From contig RCAB01000060.1 in the NCBI GenBank assembly GCA_003640385.1, forward strand, positions 148,190 through 212,189: DNA of 64,000 nt, written 5' to 3'. The stretch's first letter is position 1, and each line of letters starts with the position of its first letter. Positions 40,329 to 53,100 of the stretch are shown one piece after another. The translations under genes were made by a program, and so were the position numbers. Below the pieces are notes generated by a model. It was given only the letters and a program-made list of their open reading frames with translations, searched no databases and was not told the origin of the DNA. Source of the stretch: Setaria digitata. Its lineage: Eukaryota; Nematoda; Chromadorea; Rhabditida; Setariidae.

Positions 40329-43300
40329 CTAACATTTTGGAAGACCCTCCATTATAGCATCCACTGCTGTCCCTCGCGAATTCGCTTCTAGTGGTGTCCT
40401 GTGAATTGAAGGATAAATTGTAGGTGGTCCAATATAACCCAATCTCCGATTTACAGCTTCTTCATTTTCTCCACGCTAAAAATAACAGCAAAGTGACAGG
40501 AAAAGAAGTATTAATAAAAACAAAATCATCAAGGTATTAAATGGTGGGGAGTAATAAGTGAGATTCCACTGAAAGCATACACTTTTTTGGGCGCAGAGCA
40601 AACATTGAAAGAAAAAAAATGATTAAACATACCATTTCAGCTTCAAGCTTGGCATTCATGCGCAACAATTCGAATATCTGTTGTTTGAGATCGCCGACTT
40701 CTTCATCCGCTTCGTCGCATGCTTTTTCTAATCTTTCATTCTCCTTTTGGAGCAGATGAAGCCTATGCTCTAGCTCGTCGGTTTTTTTATCCTGTAGAGT
40801 GACAATTTTTCGGTTTATGAAAAACTTTCGAATAAATCAGAAATAGACTGGAAGTTGAGAATATTTACTGTTACCGTTGCCAATTAGCACGAATAAATGT
40901 AGGACACCATTGCAATATTGTGGTACTCAAGTCATTTTTACATAGGTTAAATTAAACAGTCAATATGAAATACAATCATAAAAGTACAGCTGTTGATTTC
41001 TGTAGCCTGATAATGCATCCAACAGAAATTTGGCGCTTGCTTTGAATACATGGGTTATTTTACAGAAGTTTTACTCCTAAAGCACTACCTTCAAATCTGT
41101 GTTTTCTTTGGTCATTACAGAAATCTGATTCTTAAGTTCCACATTATCGTTTTCCAATTTATTGTTTTCCACTATCAAATTCTTTGCAGCGTGAATCGCT
41201 CGCGCAAAATTTCCACATTCAAAATTCAAACCTTCACTCAAAGCTGCATTTTGAGATTTTAGATCTTCTTCAGCTTTTTGTAAACGTTCAATCGTCCTTT
41301 TTAGTTCCTAGAATAAGGACTTTATCTAAAAGAGAAATAAGGCGGCGATTGTTTGAGAAACTAATGAAGTTATTCCAAATGAACTTTGAAGTTTGAAAAA
41401 TCACAAGACATTGAGAGAAACAAACCTGTATCATATCTTCACCACATTTACATATTTTCTTAAAAACATTCTTTTCTTTTTCTTGCTCCTCCCATTCATT
41501 TTTGAAAGAAACGATTAGGCTCTTGTATTCATCTTCTTGACCTTTTTTCTGATCGTCTTTCCGTAACCCATCTAGCAGTGAATTTGAATTTTCAAGCACT
41601 TTTTCCATTGCTTCACGCAGTAATTCAATTTTAGCATCCATTTTCTGCATTTCTAATTTCACAGATGAAGTAACAGCATCATGCTGTTTTTTCAAGCAAG
41701 TTGTGGACTCGAATAACTCGTTTGGAGCCTTTGACCATTTTTCATTCAATTTCTGAAGGCCAAATATAAACGCACAATTATGAAAAATCTACCCGTAAAA
41801 CTAAAACTTCATAATATTCAAGCAAACCTCCTGAAGATCGATCATATGTTGTAACATTTCTAATATAGCATTGTCTCGATTTTTACCAGATAAATTATAC
41901 AATATATCTGTCCAATTTTTTCGAAAATCCTTAAAAAAACTAATAACACGTATTGGAAGCTCAAGATTCGAAAGCGTAGAAATTTCAGACTGGCGACGAA
42001 GAAAAAACGAACCTGAAATAAATCTGAAATGTAATTTCTGTTCTCAGAAAACTGACTAATCAACACTTCTTGCAAACTATCGAGGTTTGATTTCTCATTC
42101 AAAAATAACATTTCCCACTTCTTTTTTTCTTCCACCGCCTCTTCCAACCGTGACTCCAACTGAAAATTTCCGATCCAAATAAAAATTAAGAACTATTGCA
42201 TCTGCACACTGCTTTTTTAGAAATCCTGAAGGAATTATTACCCAGTGATATCCTCAGGATGAAAAATCGTAACATTTTTCCACACAAAAATTATAAAAGT
42301 ACCTGCTCAAACTCATCCCTTGCCAGTTTCTTACGTTGAGCCACTGCTTCAACCAGTGTTTCGAACTGAGGAGTATCTTGACAAATAATACTTACAGCTT
42401 TTTCGAAATAGGCAATAGAATTTTCTATATCATCTGTTTCCCACTTATCACCAAAAACTTTGTTTTTTACATCAACTCTCATTTTCTCCAGTAACGACGC
42501 CAGTTTTTCGCACAAAAATGATTTCTCTTTCAAAGCCTTATCTTCTTTTATATGAAGAGCATCATCAATTTTATCCGCTAGCTCTGCAACCCTGGCTTCC
42601 AACAGAGAAATAACTAGAGTGTAACTGGGTTCATCTGATTTAATTTTATCACTTTTTGCACACTCCAAATCAATTAAAGCTTTTCGAAGTTTAGCTGAGA
42701 GTTGGTTTTTCTCTTCTGCATCCTTTTCCCGCTCATTTTCAAGTTCCTTCATATTCTGTTGATTTTTCTGATGCAAGGAACGTGATATTTCCAGCTGACG
42801 CTCCAAGGTTTTAATGAGAACTTCTGCCTGATATTCCTTAAAGAAAATATGACATAAATTAGCTAAAATGACAAAAGCTAATTCTGTTATAAACATCCTT
42901 CCAATAGTTTAAAAACTCTGGTAGAATAATCCAGTTATAGCAGTTTTTGATCATAACTAAAAATACATTTAAGTCAACCTCGGTTTGGGCAAAGTTTTCT
43001 TTGAACAATAGTTTTGTCTTCTCTTGTTTCAATTCACTTATCAATTCTTCCGTACTGTACAGCTACAAATTAACTTGATATACATTAACTCAAGTGAGCA
43101 TACACTTTGCAGCTTTTTATATTTTTTAGTACAAACATCTGCAAATGAAAATTTCTTAAAGATTTTTGAAAGAAAAAGATGCCGGACAATGCTAGCCTTT
43201 TTTCGCAACATATCCATTTCTTCCAATTTCTTTTTCATTTCCTCCTTGAAAAAAAATTTGTAGTCCTCGACATCTTTTTCGGCAATTTCCTTTTGTTTGT

Positions 43301-45780
43301 TTAACTGATCCTACAAAAAAAAAGAAAGAAAAAAGAAAAAAAGTAATAGTAATATATTCAAAAACAAGGCAAATGCACTTAAAGAATTAGAGCTTACATT
43401 TATTTGGGTTAGATCCTTTAACTTTGCTGACAATATTATAATTTCTGCTTGCTTTTCCCTCAGCAGATTTTCTAACTCAGCGACAAAAACCAAATTAGTT
43501 TTCGTAGCCGAACCTTCCATGGTACCTGCCATTGCTGCAAACTTATCAGAGAAAAGTCCCAATTCGATTCGCATAGCGTAACAGTTCTCGCAAAATACTG
43601 ATGTGTCACAGTAAGCCTCATTAATGAGAAATGAATAATCTTGTGCTCTTTCCTCAGCATAATTCGCAAGCTCGCGCGGTGAAGATAGTTTATCTAGTTT
43701 CAAATTTCGAGTTGTGAGCACTCTATTTTTGTGCGCTGACAGGCTCAGCTTTCCCAATACATTTTGAAGTTTCACTATTCCACCAGCTTCTGTTGTAACG
43801 GACTTTGTTACAGATAATGGAGCAGCTTTTTCATTTTCAACTTCCAGCAGCAGCGAAGGAACCGGTCCTTCAGTAAAGGAATCCTCAGTAGCATTTCCCA
43901 TCTCCCTAGTCTCATGAATTTCATATTGAAAAGTAGCCCCACTCATTTCATCATCCATTTCTGAACTCAATATAGACAGATCCACTCCAACAGAATCTTT
44001 AGAATTTTTTTCCACTGATGTTTTATGTGAGTCCCAATTAGAAACACTGGAATTCGATTTTTCGGCATTTTCGGTCTGTTCAATTCCAGTAAAATTCTAA
44101 AATATGATATCCATCATGTCTGATAATATTTTGGAGATGAGGATGAATAAAATAATTTTTTTGTTTATCACAGACTGATGAAAACTTACATTAAATTTTA
44201 TAATTAACCTAGAAAAGATTAGCTTTAGCTATGCTAACAACATTCACCTCTTTTTCTTCTGAATTTATCAAATTACGAGGGTGCATTGAAGCTGATTTCA
44301 GATATGCGTGTATTGCTGATTTCATTTCGATAGACATTCCAGGACTCTACAATACATTTTGAAAAGGAAAAATCAACAAAAAATGACACAACACAAAGGA
44401 ATTATTTGATTTATACGATCAAAATGAAGAAGTGATCTTAAATTAAGTTTTCGTCTTAATAAATCAATGACAGAAACAGCAAAGGGAAATGCACATCAAG
44501 CTTAGACAGTGAAGATGCATACTTGCATAATGGATAAGAATGAAAGTTGGGCTCTCGACTACATAATAGTCGACACAACTTTTAAGGTTCAATAATATAA
44601 CAACAATCCTCACCAATATAGAAGCTATGGATGGTGATATAGCAGCAGTAATGTTTACAATGTCATCACATTCTGATTCAGTTCTTTCTGCAGAAATACC
44701 GGTATGCATCTCTGAGGTAGAAGTCGTCTGAATTAGTTTAAATATTTACGTTAATCAGATTAAAAAAATTTGAAGTGGAAATATTACATTTCGAATATGG
44801 CAATGTAACCATGATTTCAAGTTCAATCAGTGTAGAGTTAATTCATTACTGTCAATATGACAACGATAAATAAAAAATGTCAAAATTAGAAGTTTAGCAA
44901 AAAAAAAAAAAAAAAGTTGCACAATACGGTGTTCTCGATTTGCGAGATTTCTTCTACGAGAGATGATTCAATATTTGGATCTGGACAATTAATCACTATT
45001 GGGACTTCTGTTTCCTGCAATATATAAATAATCAGTAAATTTCAGCATGCTAAAAAAAAAGACATGGTACTGTTACAGAATTCTAAAGCGTTGCAAACCT
45101 CGATGAGACAGTGTTTGAGAACTGCACTGGAACTGGAATCAGTTTGATGGCCACTTAGAAATCTTTGTCTTAAGGGAGTTCTTGACAGACGAAGCTACAA
45201 GAAAGGGCGGAAATGTTGATAAGGAATAAAGAATAACTGATGAGTGATAGGATCTTCTTTTAAAGAAATTGCTGGAACCTCATATATTTATGGATTATAA
45301 AGCTAAATAAATACTAATGTTTCTTTTAAAATTTCATTTGAAGTCAAACCTGCTTCACTGCCAGAGGGCGAACAGATGGAGACATGACAGTCGATGGACT
45401 GTCAGCGCTTTGTCTCTTCTAAAATAACAATTTTTAGTTCCACAAATTAGAAAATATAGATTTTAAATTTGTTTATTCAACAAATTGTTTATCAATGTCG
45501 ATTACTGGTTGAAAAAGAATGATTTGGTTTGAAGCTAAAAATTTTGTAACACAAATCCACATCTTAATTCTTTCTAAATTGCGACGAGGGGGCTAATAAA
45601 GAGGATGCTGAAGCATCCATATCATTAACTCGAAAGGTATTTTGTTGATTACACTTTTCGCTGACCTACGCTATGAAATTTTCATTTCAGTTAGGAAGAT
45701 AGCAATATTTCATCAACAATCAGAGACTAACTCACAGCACGATTTTCCTTCTCATTCTCCTGACCATCGGATGTCGACAT
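40329..45780 (-). CDS. Large coiled-coil protein, family not identified
   Basis: A multi-exon gene whose first exon (45736-45780) begins MSTSDGQENEKENRA and whose last encodes RRLGYIGPPTIYPS...IMEGLPKC before the stop at 40329. The N-terminal third is Ser/Thr-rich and acidic, with possible phosphosites (SPSTVMSPSVRP, LSRTPLRQR, LSSPRELA). From about 43310 down to 40640 almost every exon is heptad-like coiled coil rich in Glu, Lys, Leu and Gln (KLEEMDMLRKKA, RQLEISRSLHQKNQQNMKEL, LEHRLHLLQKENERLEKACD). There is no signal peptide, kinase or motor domain. The layout of a regulated N terminus plus long coiled coil suits a centrosome, spindle or cytoskeletal scaffold (TACC- or SPD-5-like in style), but I see no diagnostic motif. 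Exon boundaries in the middle are approximate. It is divergent from MAF1 across a 926-bp gap. Confidence 0.75.
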
Positions 45781-46706
45781 TTTGCTATAGTCCAACTAAA
45801 ACTTCATAAATCTCATGTAACCTGTAGATACAAAAAGTGCTAATCGTGGCACTATCTTAATATCATACTAGTGTTAGGTCTCTTCCAAAGACTGAAAAGC
45901 TGTGTCCTCTATTGGTAATACATATATGTGAATAACAGAAAGTCAATTTTGAACCCAGACAATTTGTCGTAATGATCCTATTAACACGTACTTGAGTCAC
46001 ATAGCACGTAGCCTGAGGTATGAGTCTGAGTCTACACAGCTTGTATAATTATCAAGACATTCCTCAAATTTGACTAATAATATTTTAACATCAAATGAAT
46101 GAATGTGTGCAGAAGAATGAAATTGCAGAAAAATATGGAACGTTGATAGTTGGAAGATGAAGAAAACGTTGCAGTGTGTTAAAGAGTACTGAATATCTCG
46201 GTCGGGAAATGTTCGAGTGACAGTGGAACAGTCCTAGACGACACCTTGAAACCTGACAATGTCATTACAAAGCAGTGTGATTTCTCAGTCAGCTTGAAAG
46301 AGGAACACACTCGAATCTAGAGATTTCCCCGCGACGATTTATCCCAGGAAGCTAAGACCAGTCCTACTCACTTTCGAAATCAGCCTCGTCCCGCTAAAAC
46401 ATGGAGTTGTCTGTCTGTTTTCACCCTCTCTCTCCTCTGTCTTACTTGCAGAAATTACTCTCTTCTTCTTTCTCCAAAGGTACCGATGTGCTTTTGGCGA
46501 ATGTGCTTTTATGGCTACTCATCTCACAACCTCTTCTGCTAGAAATTGGCGACTGCTCCTTCTTGGCTCCTTTCTCTTACGTGTACTGCTAACTTTTTAC
46601 GTGACCTCACTCGTCTACTTATTCATGCCATGACGACAGCATTACTTACTTGAGCTTATTAATGTCAGTATTTTTAGAAAAATACTTAACACTGAGAAAT
46701 ACCATA
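45781..46706. promoter_or_regulatory. Divergent intergenic promoter region (coiled-coil gene / MAF1)
   Basis: Head-to-head gap between two start codons on opposite strands, so both promoters must lie here unless 5' exons extend elsewhere. A likely acceptor (tatttttag, about 46675) sits roughly 30 bp before the MAF1 start and could be a spliced-leader site. No other motif is claimed. Confidence 0.45.
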
Positions 46707-48379
46707 ATGAAATTGTTAGAAAACGCAGAGCTTGAACAGTTATCATATACGTTTGGAGTGCACGCGAAAGATTGTTCTATTGATGTGAGGTTTGTCATTG
46801 CTACTATTCAGCTTATCATACTGACTGATTAGTATTGATAACTTTCCCTTCTTTCTAAAAGTTTTGTTTAAAGTGTTCCGTTGTTCAAACATGCGAACTG
46901 TTGCAGCTTTGAAGCAGTTATTCTTATTTGAAGTGCATATATTAGTTAGAAGCTAATGAACTTTTTATTAGTGATGATGCATTATAAAAGATGGAGTTCC
47001 GAGCAAGCTTTGGCTTAAGTGTTGTTTTCATTTTCACTACTGTGTGCGGTGAATTTTGGCAGGCTAGAAGCATATTCTTGCAAAATGATAACATCCGACA
47101 AAAAACAGTGGAAGAAAAATCAACAAGGTAGCAGCAATGCTCCGCAACCACTTTCACCACCAGAAAAGTTGCCGTGGGTTCCAACAAAGTCACCATGGCC
47201 TGTGCAGAATTCTCGTTTGCGACATTTCTCGGAACCAGGTTGTTCTGACTTGGATGGCAGCATTGAAGAGGTAAAATAAAATTGCAGTATAAACTGGAGT
47301 TTCTCTCAGTGAACTTAGTCTCGTATATTGTTAGTATTCTGATATGCTGGCTGTCACTTTGCTCATTTCCAAGTTTCGTTCTAATAAATATAATTTACAG
47401 GGTGGTTTGATGTATGCAGATGCAATTTCTTGCCGAACCCTTTTTGAATTGAGATCCGTTATGAATGCATCATTTCAAGATTACGATTTTTCGTCTACAA
47501 AAAGCGAAGCGTTCTCTCTTATTCCTGATTTTGAGGTTAGTTTTGGATATACTTTCTGAAACTCTTGACTTAGTTGGGTATTGTGACGAGTCTTCAGAAC
47601 CCTAAACAATATGTGTTATGTCAACGTTTTGTTTTGTTTCGCCTACAAATCTCACTTTTATTCCCACAACCTCAGTTCTCTTCGAAGGTGAGCATTGGAA
47701 GGCAGGGAAAGAGAATTTCTGCATTTTTTTTTTAATTTATCACTACTATTTCTCATTGTTTCTATTTTAAAATTTTATGGTTTTATACGAAATCGTACTT
47801 ACAGACATTAGCAGGTTTGGTTGATTCAAAACTTTCTGCTACAGTAGCGAATTATTATGAAATCAAAAGGATACTTTGGGAGAGAGTCGATGAAATCATT
47901 AAAATTAATGACTGTAAATTATACAGGTACTTATTGCAGAAAAGATATCTTGTTACTAACAGTTTATTTCGTGTGATACTTGTTTTAGGAGATCACGGAT
48001 ATCTTATGTAAATTAGTGCCAGCATCTGGATATGTTCTTCTGGTAGAATTGGTTTTGTGTCATAAAACGGTCTTTATGTTCTTCAGACATATTATCTTAA
48101 TCCATTTCACAAATTTCCATGTGGAAGAGTATTTTTTCATTGCATTTTCGTATTAAAATGGTTGAATATTTTGTGTAAGAAAAGGTGCAGTAGTATTTTT
48201 ATAGTTATCGAACTGGTTACACTGGTGATCCATACTGTGAAGATTTGGTAATGTGGTCATTTGCATACTTCTTCCACAATAAGTCTCTGAAGCGCATCCT
48301 CTTCATGTCATGTCGTGCATTCCGCGCTGATACTGCCCAGAATCGATCAGCTGAAGAGTTATGGGGAGTAGACGTGTAA
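46707..48379 (+). CDS. mafr-1: MAF1, repressor of RNA polymerase III
   Basis: Conserved nutrient- and TOR-responsive repressor of Pol III transcription (tRNA, 5S rRNA). Five exons have consistent phase: 46707-46789, 47063-47270, 47401-47535, 47805-47926 and 48205-48379. The family boxes appear in order: MKLLENAELEQLSYTF at the N terminus, RLEAYSCKM, a Pro/Ser-rich linker, CRTLFELRSVMNASFQDYDF, the ILWERVDEII helix, and LYSYRTGYTGDPYCEDLVMW followed by SFAYFFHNKSLKRILFMSCR. The C terminus is short (ends EELWGVDV) and lacks the long acidic tail of human MAF1. Start chosen because it aligns exactly with the MKLLEN start of the family; two upstream in-frame Mets are probably untranslated. The name mafr-1 is from C. 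elegans homology. Confidence 0.95.
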
Positions 48380-49151
48380 TGAATCTTGTTTTTGCCTGTG
48401 ACTACTGATTATACATATACGGTGTGCATATTTTGTAGCTTAATATGATCTGTTTCTCAATATCTGCCTCTGCTCTTTTTATGATTTCATTAGTTTCAAA
48501 AAGTACAGTTTATTAGCTTCAGAAATCTTATTACTATGTGAGGTCAAGTGCGATCTCAGAACAATGAATTTTCCTTGTTACCTCTCACACTTCAGTTTTT
48601 TTTTTTCAACGCGTTTAATTTCTTGCTTGATCTTATCAATTTTTATTTTACATGTTTGATTGTACAATTTCAAGAATTTAATCCTTAATTCTCTGTTTTT
48701 TTTTTACAATGACTGGATGTTTCATGTTGTATTGTCCTTCAACTTTTTTAGTCTGTGAAATCCTGTAGATATAACAATCACCTTCGTGCTTCTGCTATTG
48801 GCGAGGCATTTACGTGTATATAGTTTTGTTTCATGTACAAATTATTTCCTGTTATTGTTAAAAACTTTCTTCTGGAAGATTTTGCCAAAAGCTTCTTTTC
48901 TCACTCTTTTGAACGTAAAAATTTTGTGCTATAAATTTGTAGTGTTTGAGATTTGATCATGTATTTGCCTTCTTTCTGGCTGTAATCCAAATATATTAAT
49001 GTAAGAAAATTTAATTTAAGGTTGTTATTAATCTTTGTAGTTTCCAGATCAAAAGGTAACAATGCCTATTTAGTTTACTGTAGAGTTTCCAAGATATTTT
49101 AGGATATAGTTATAAATGTTTAATGCAGTATATTTATTTCCCGATTCTGGA
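48380..49151. other. MAF1-archease intergenic region
   Basis: AT- and T-rich gap of about 770 bp on the plus strand with no coding potential. A likely splice acceptor (taatgcag, ending 49128) lies 23 bp before the archease start and fits a spliced-leader or 5'-UTR acceptor. Confidence 0.45.
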
Positions 49152-49601
49152 ATGGCTGCGTTGCCGGCAGTGGCAGAAGTCAAATATGAATATCTCGATC
49201 ACACGGCTGATGTTCAACTGCACGGCTGGGGTAAAACTTTGGAGGAGGCCATGGAGCAGACGTTAATCTCTATGTATGGCTACATGACTGAGATTTCAAC
49301 AGTATCTTTGGAATATTCATTTGATTTGTTTGCTAGTGGTATCGATATGATCTCACTAGTGGCCCGATTGTTGGATGAAGCACTTTTTGCTTTTTCAACA
49401 GAACCTTTCTTCATTGGTAGAATCGCAAAAGTGATTAAACTGGATCGTGAAAAGTTTGAAGTGCAGGTGCGCTGTTGGGGTGAATCGTTTGATCTCAGCA
49501 GGCATCCGCAGGGAACTGAAATCAAAGCAATTACTTATTCTAACATGCAGGTTAACGAGGGACTGGAAAGGACTGATATTTATATTATCGTAGATATATG
49601 A
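49152..49601 (+). CDS. Archease, activator of the RtcB tRNA ligase
   Basis: Small acidic cofactor that lets RtcB ligase turn over during tRNA splicing and unfolded-protein-response mRNA splicing in other animals. Single uninterrupted exon of 149 codons plus stop. Hallmarks are the N-terminal YLDHTADVQLHGWG with the metal-binding Asp-His-Thr-Ala-Asp, GWGKTLEEAMEQ, LLDEALFAF, RCWGESFDLSRHPQGTEIKA with ITYSNMQV, and the conserved C-terminal IVDI. The open frame extends upstream to another Met at 49116, but a splice-acceptor-like site ends between the two, and MAALPAVAEVKYEYLDH aligns with the family start. The absence of introns is odd beside intron-rich neighbours. MAF1 lies upstream and DDX18 downstream, same strand. 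Confidence 0.95.
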   Translation: MAALPAVAEVKYEYLDHTADVQLHGWGKTLEEAMEQTLISMYGYMTEISTVSLEYSFDLFASGIDMISLVARLLDEALFAFSTEPFFIGRIAKVIKLDREKFEVQVRCWGESFDLSRHPQGTEIKAITYSNMQVNEGLERTDIYIIVDI

Positions 49602-50118
49602 TCACTTGTGTATTTTATAATTGAGTGAAGCTATCCTCAGAGAGTTTCAAATTAATGAAAACCTAATACACTTTCGGTCTGGGCTTGTAAAGTCACTTCG
49701 CCTTTAACGATTTTTCATGAGCAACTCAGTGGGAATCACTTTTATTGAAAGTGATTCTTCCAAAGGATGTAGTTGAGTGGAAGAGCATTCTTTCGTGTCA
49801 CTGTGAAATTTTTCATTTACTTAGTGTTATTTGTCATCAGAGATTTAAAAGTAGGTCTTACATGCGTTGGCCATCCTATCTTTTTATTGAAACGTCATGA
49901 TAATTTTTAGTTTTTTTATGTCAATTGATTGTTTTAGCGGTTTCCTTACTTCCTCTTAAGAGTTTTTGGTTGTTCTAGTGATCATTTGTATGGAAACTTT
50001 TCCGTTTTTTTTATGAGGATGTATTTATTATTGTTTTAGTATCTTTTTTTTTCATGCGCTGTTATGTTACTGTGCACTATTTTTGCATTTTTTTTAAATA
50101 AAATTTTCAGGAAGAGGC
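49602..50118. other. Archease-DDX18 intergenic region
   Basis: T-rich 517-bp gap ending in a polypyrimidine/acceptor immediately before the DDX18 start; no gene seen. Confidence 0.45.
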
Positions 50119-53100
50119 ATGATAAATGTAGAAAAACGTGTTTTTAAGCGTAAGCTTAAAAAACTGCAAGATGCAGCGAAGCCGAAAATGTCAAAAAATG
50201 ATGAAAATGAAAAGATAGTAGAGGGAAAGGTTTGTTTCCCCTTTTTCCAAGCAAATTATTATTTTATAGAATTTTGAAGAGACGGTAGCTTTATTTTAAA
50301 AATTTTCGATGAAAGCTAGTCTTGTGGAGGAGTTTCATTTTTGTTATCGTTTGGATTTTAAAATTGTCATTTGGATGAGGTTATATTTATTATTATTTAG
50401 TCCCTATACAAAAATTTGCTTTTTGTTTTTGTCGTTAGAATAATCGTTGAACACTTTAAATTGAGCCTTCAAATTTTTTGATTTCGATTTTTATCTTATT
50501 GCATTTTTTCATCCATATTTATATCTGCCGAAATATTGCTTAGTTTCAAGTGTTTTGGCTTTACGTAATGTTATCTTTAGAAAGATGAGGAATCGCAAGT
50601 TGTTGAAGACTCGAAAGTGAAATGCAGCTTATCTGCTGACGTAATTTCACATCTGTCATCGACCACATTTGCATCACTTGAAAGCATCGTTTCGAAGCCC
50701 ACTTTGCAAGCAATTGCTGAAATGGGTTTTACTGAAATGACTGAAATACAAGCAAAATGTATTGGGCCATTGCTTGAGGTAATCTTCTCGTGGATCTACG
50801 ATGTCACTTGATTCATTATAGTTTGTTTTGTTATATATGATGCTTTAATCAATTCAACTACACACATGCCTTTACTTCGAACATTACTGTGAATTAAATA
50901 TTTCTAATTGTTTCCGGCATCCATCAAAATTCAAGTCTCATTTCTATAGATTAGTAATTGACGGCTGTACTACAGGAAATAAAAGACATGAGTTTTTTAA
51001 ATGTCAAGAAGCATCTTTAATCTCAATACTTATTTTAGATTTAAATGCTTTTAGGGCCGAGATGTGTTAGCATCAGCTAAGACTGGAAGTGGTAAAACCT
51101 TGGCATTTCTTGTTCCAGCTGTTGAGTTGCTTGTAAAACTTGAGTGGAAGGCCCGTAATGGCACAGGCGTGGTTGTTATTTCTCCTACGAGGTTTATTTT
51201 TGTTTTTTTATATAAAGTCTAAAGTTGAAGGTTTCGAAAATCAAACTGAGTTTATGCAATTCAAATTCGTTGATATAATTTCTCCGTTTTATTCCTTTCA
51301 GCCGTTTGATTAATAAATTAGTAAATTTTAGGGAACTGTCCATGCAGACCTATGGAGTTTTAAGTGAAATTTTGGAAAAGCATCCGGCTTTAACCCATGG
51401 TTTAATCATGGGTGGTGCCAATCGGCAGGCAGAAACACAGAAGTTAGCTAAAGGTGTCAGTTTCCTTGTTGCTACACCTGGTCGTTTACTCGACCATCTA
51501 CAGGTAATGTATTTACTAAAAAATAGGACTGTTAGTTTAATTTTAGCTTTAGATGATAAGTTAACTTATTTGGGGCACTGAAATTTTCCGAAGCTTTTTT
51601 TATTTCTTGTAATCCATATGATTTAATCTTAGAATACGGATGATTTTATGATAAAAAATCTGAAATGCTTGATCATCGATGAAGCGGATCGTATACTAGA
51701 TATTGGTTTCGAGATTGAGATGCAGCAGATACTGCGAGTTTTACCAAAAAAACGTCAGACGATGTTTTTTTCAGCTACACAGACACCAAAGGTGTGAGCA
51801 AGATTTATTCTGATTTCATCTTAAATGTTTTTAAATTTTGAGATTTTTCGAGTCTCAACTGCCTAATTTCCTTTCACTTAGTACTTGTACTTTCACAGAT
51901 TTTTGTTTTTGTACAGATTGATTGTCAGAAACTAATTTAGGTTGATGAGCTTATCAAAGCTGCACTTCATACAGATCCTGTAAGGATAGATGTCGGCGGA
52001 AGGAGCTTAACAAATGAAAATGAATTAGCTACAGTTTCTGGTTTGCAACAGGTCAGTTTTCAAACTGCTTTATTATTTGAAAAGTTGAAATACTGTTTCT
52101 TTGGCAGTAATCTGAATATTTTCAAACAATTATATATGTAATTCAGACACTGCATGGCTCTTATGCTGCTTTTATTATTAAATGTCGCGCAAAAAAAAAT
52201 GTGTTTTTGCTTATTGTTGATGATGCATTATTGGTGGTACTATAATCGCAATGAAGTTTTTGCAGGGTTATGTTGTTTGTCCATCGGAAAAGCGGTTTTT
52301 GTTGCTTTTTACCTTTTTGAAAAAGAATCGAGATAAGAAAGTAATGGTATTTTTTTCATCGTGTAATTCAGTGAAGTATCATCACGAATTACTGAATTAC
52401 ATCGACATCTCCGTGCAGTGTATACATGTAATGTCATTTAAATTTATTTATATATTAAAAGTAATGTAGTAGGAGGATGAGTTCCCACGAAAGAAATTTT
52501 TTATGGCATGAACAAAATTTCTGATTATGTCATAAATTAAGACTTTTGTGAAGTTCAGGGATAATATTTCTTTCTGCAGGGTAAGCAAAAGCAACAGAAA
52601 CGAACATGCACATTTTTTTCATTTTGTCAAGCAAAATCAGGCATTTTGCTTTGTACGGATGTTGCTGCTCGTGGTCTAGACATACCACAGGTTGACTGGA
52701 TTGTGCAGTATGATCCGCCGGATGAACCACGTGAATACATACATCGGTTTGTCTTTTAAGTCCCATATATTCTCATCTAATTAATTGCAGATAACACAAA
52801 ATTGAAAACTATGCATTTGATCTTTCGCCTTTGTTTTTGTTAACTTAAGTTAGACCTATAATAACATGTTTAATAACCATCTAAAATATATAGAATTCGT
52901 TCTACAGTTTTCTTTTTTTCTAGTGTTGGGCGCACGGCTCGTGGTGTTAATGGTACCGGTCATGCTTTGCTAATATTGCGTCCTGAAGAGCTCGGCTTTC
53001 TTCGTTATCTAAAACATGCAAAAGTCGTACTTAATGAATATGAGTTTTCTTGGAGCAAAGTTGCGAATATACAACTACAGCTAGAAAAACTTGTTGAACA

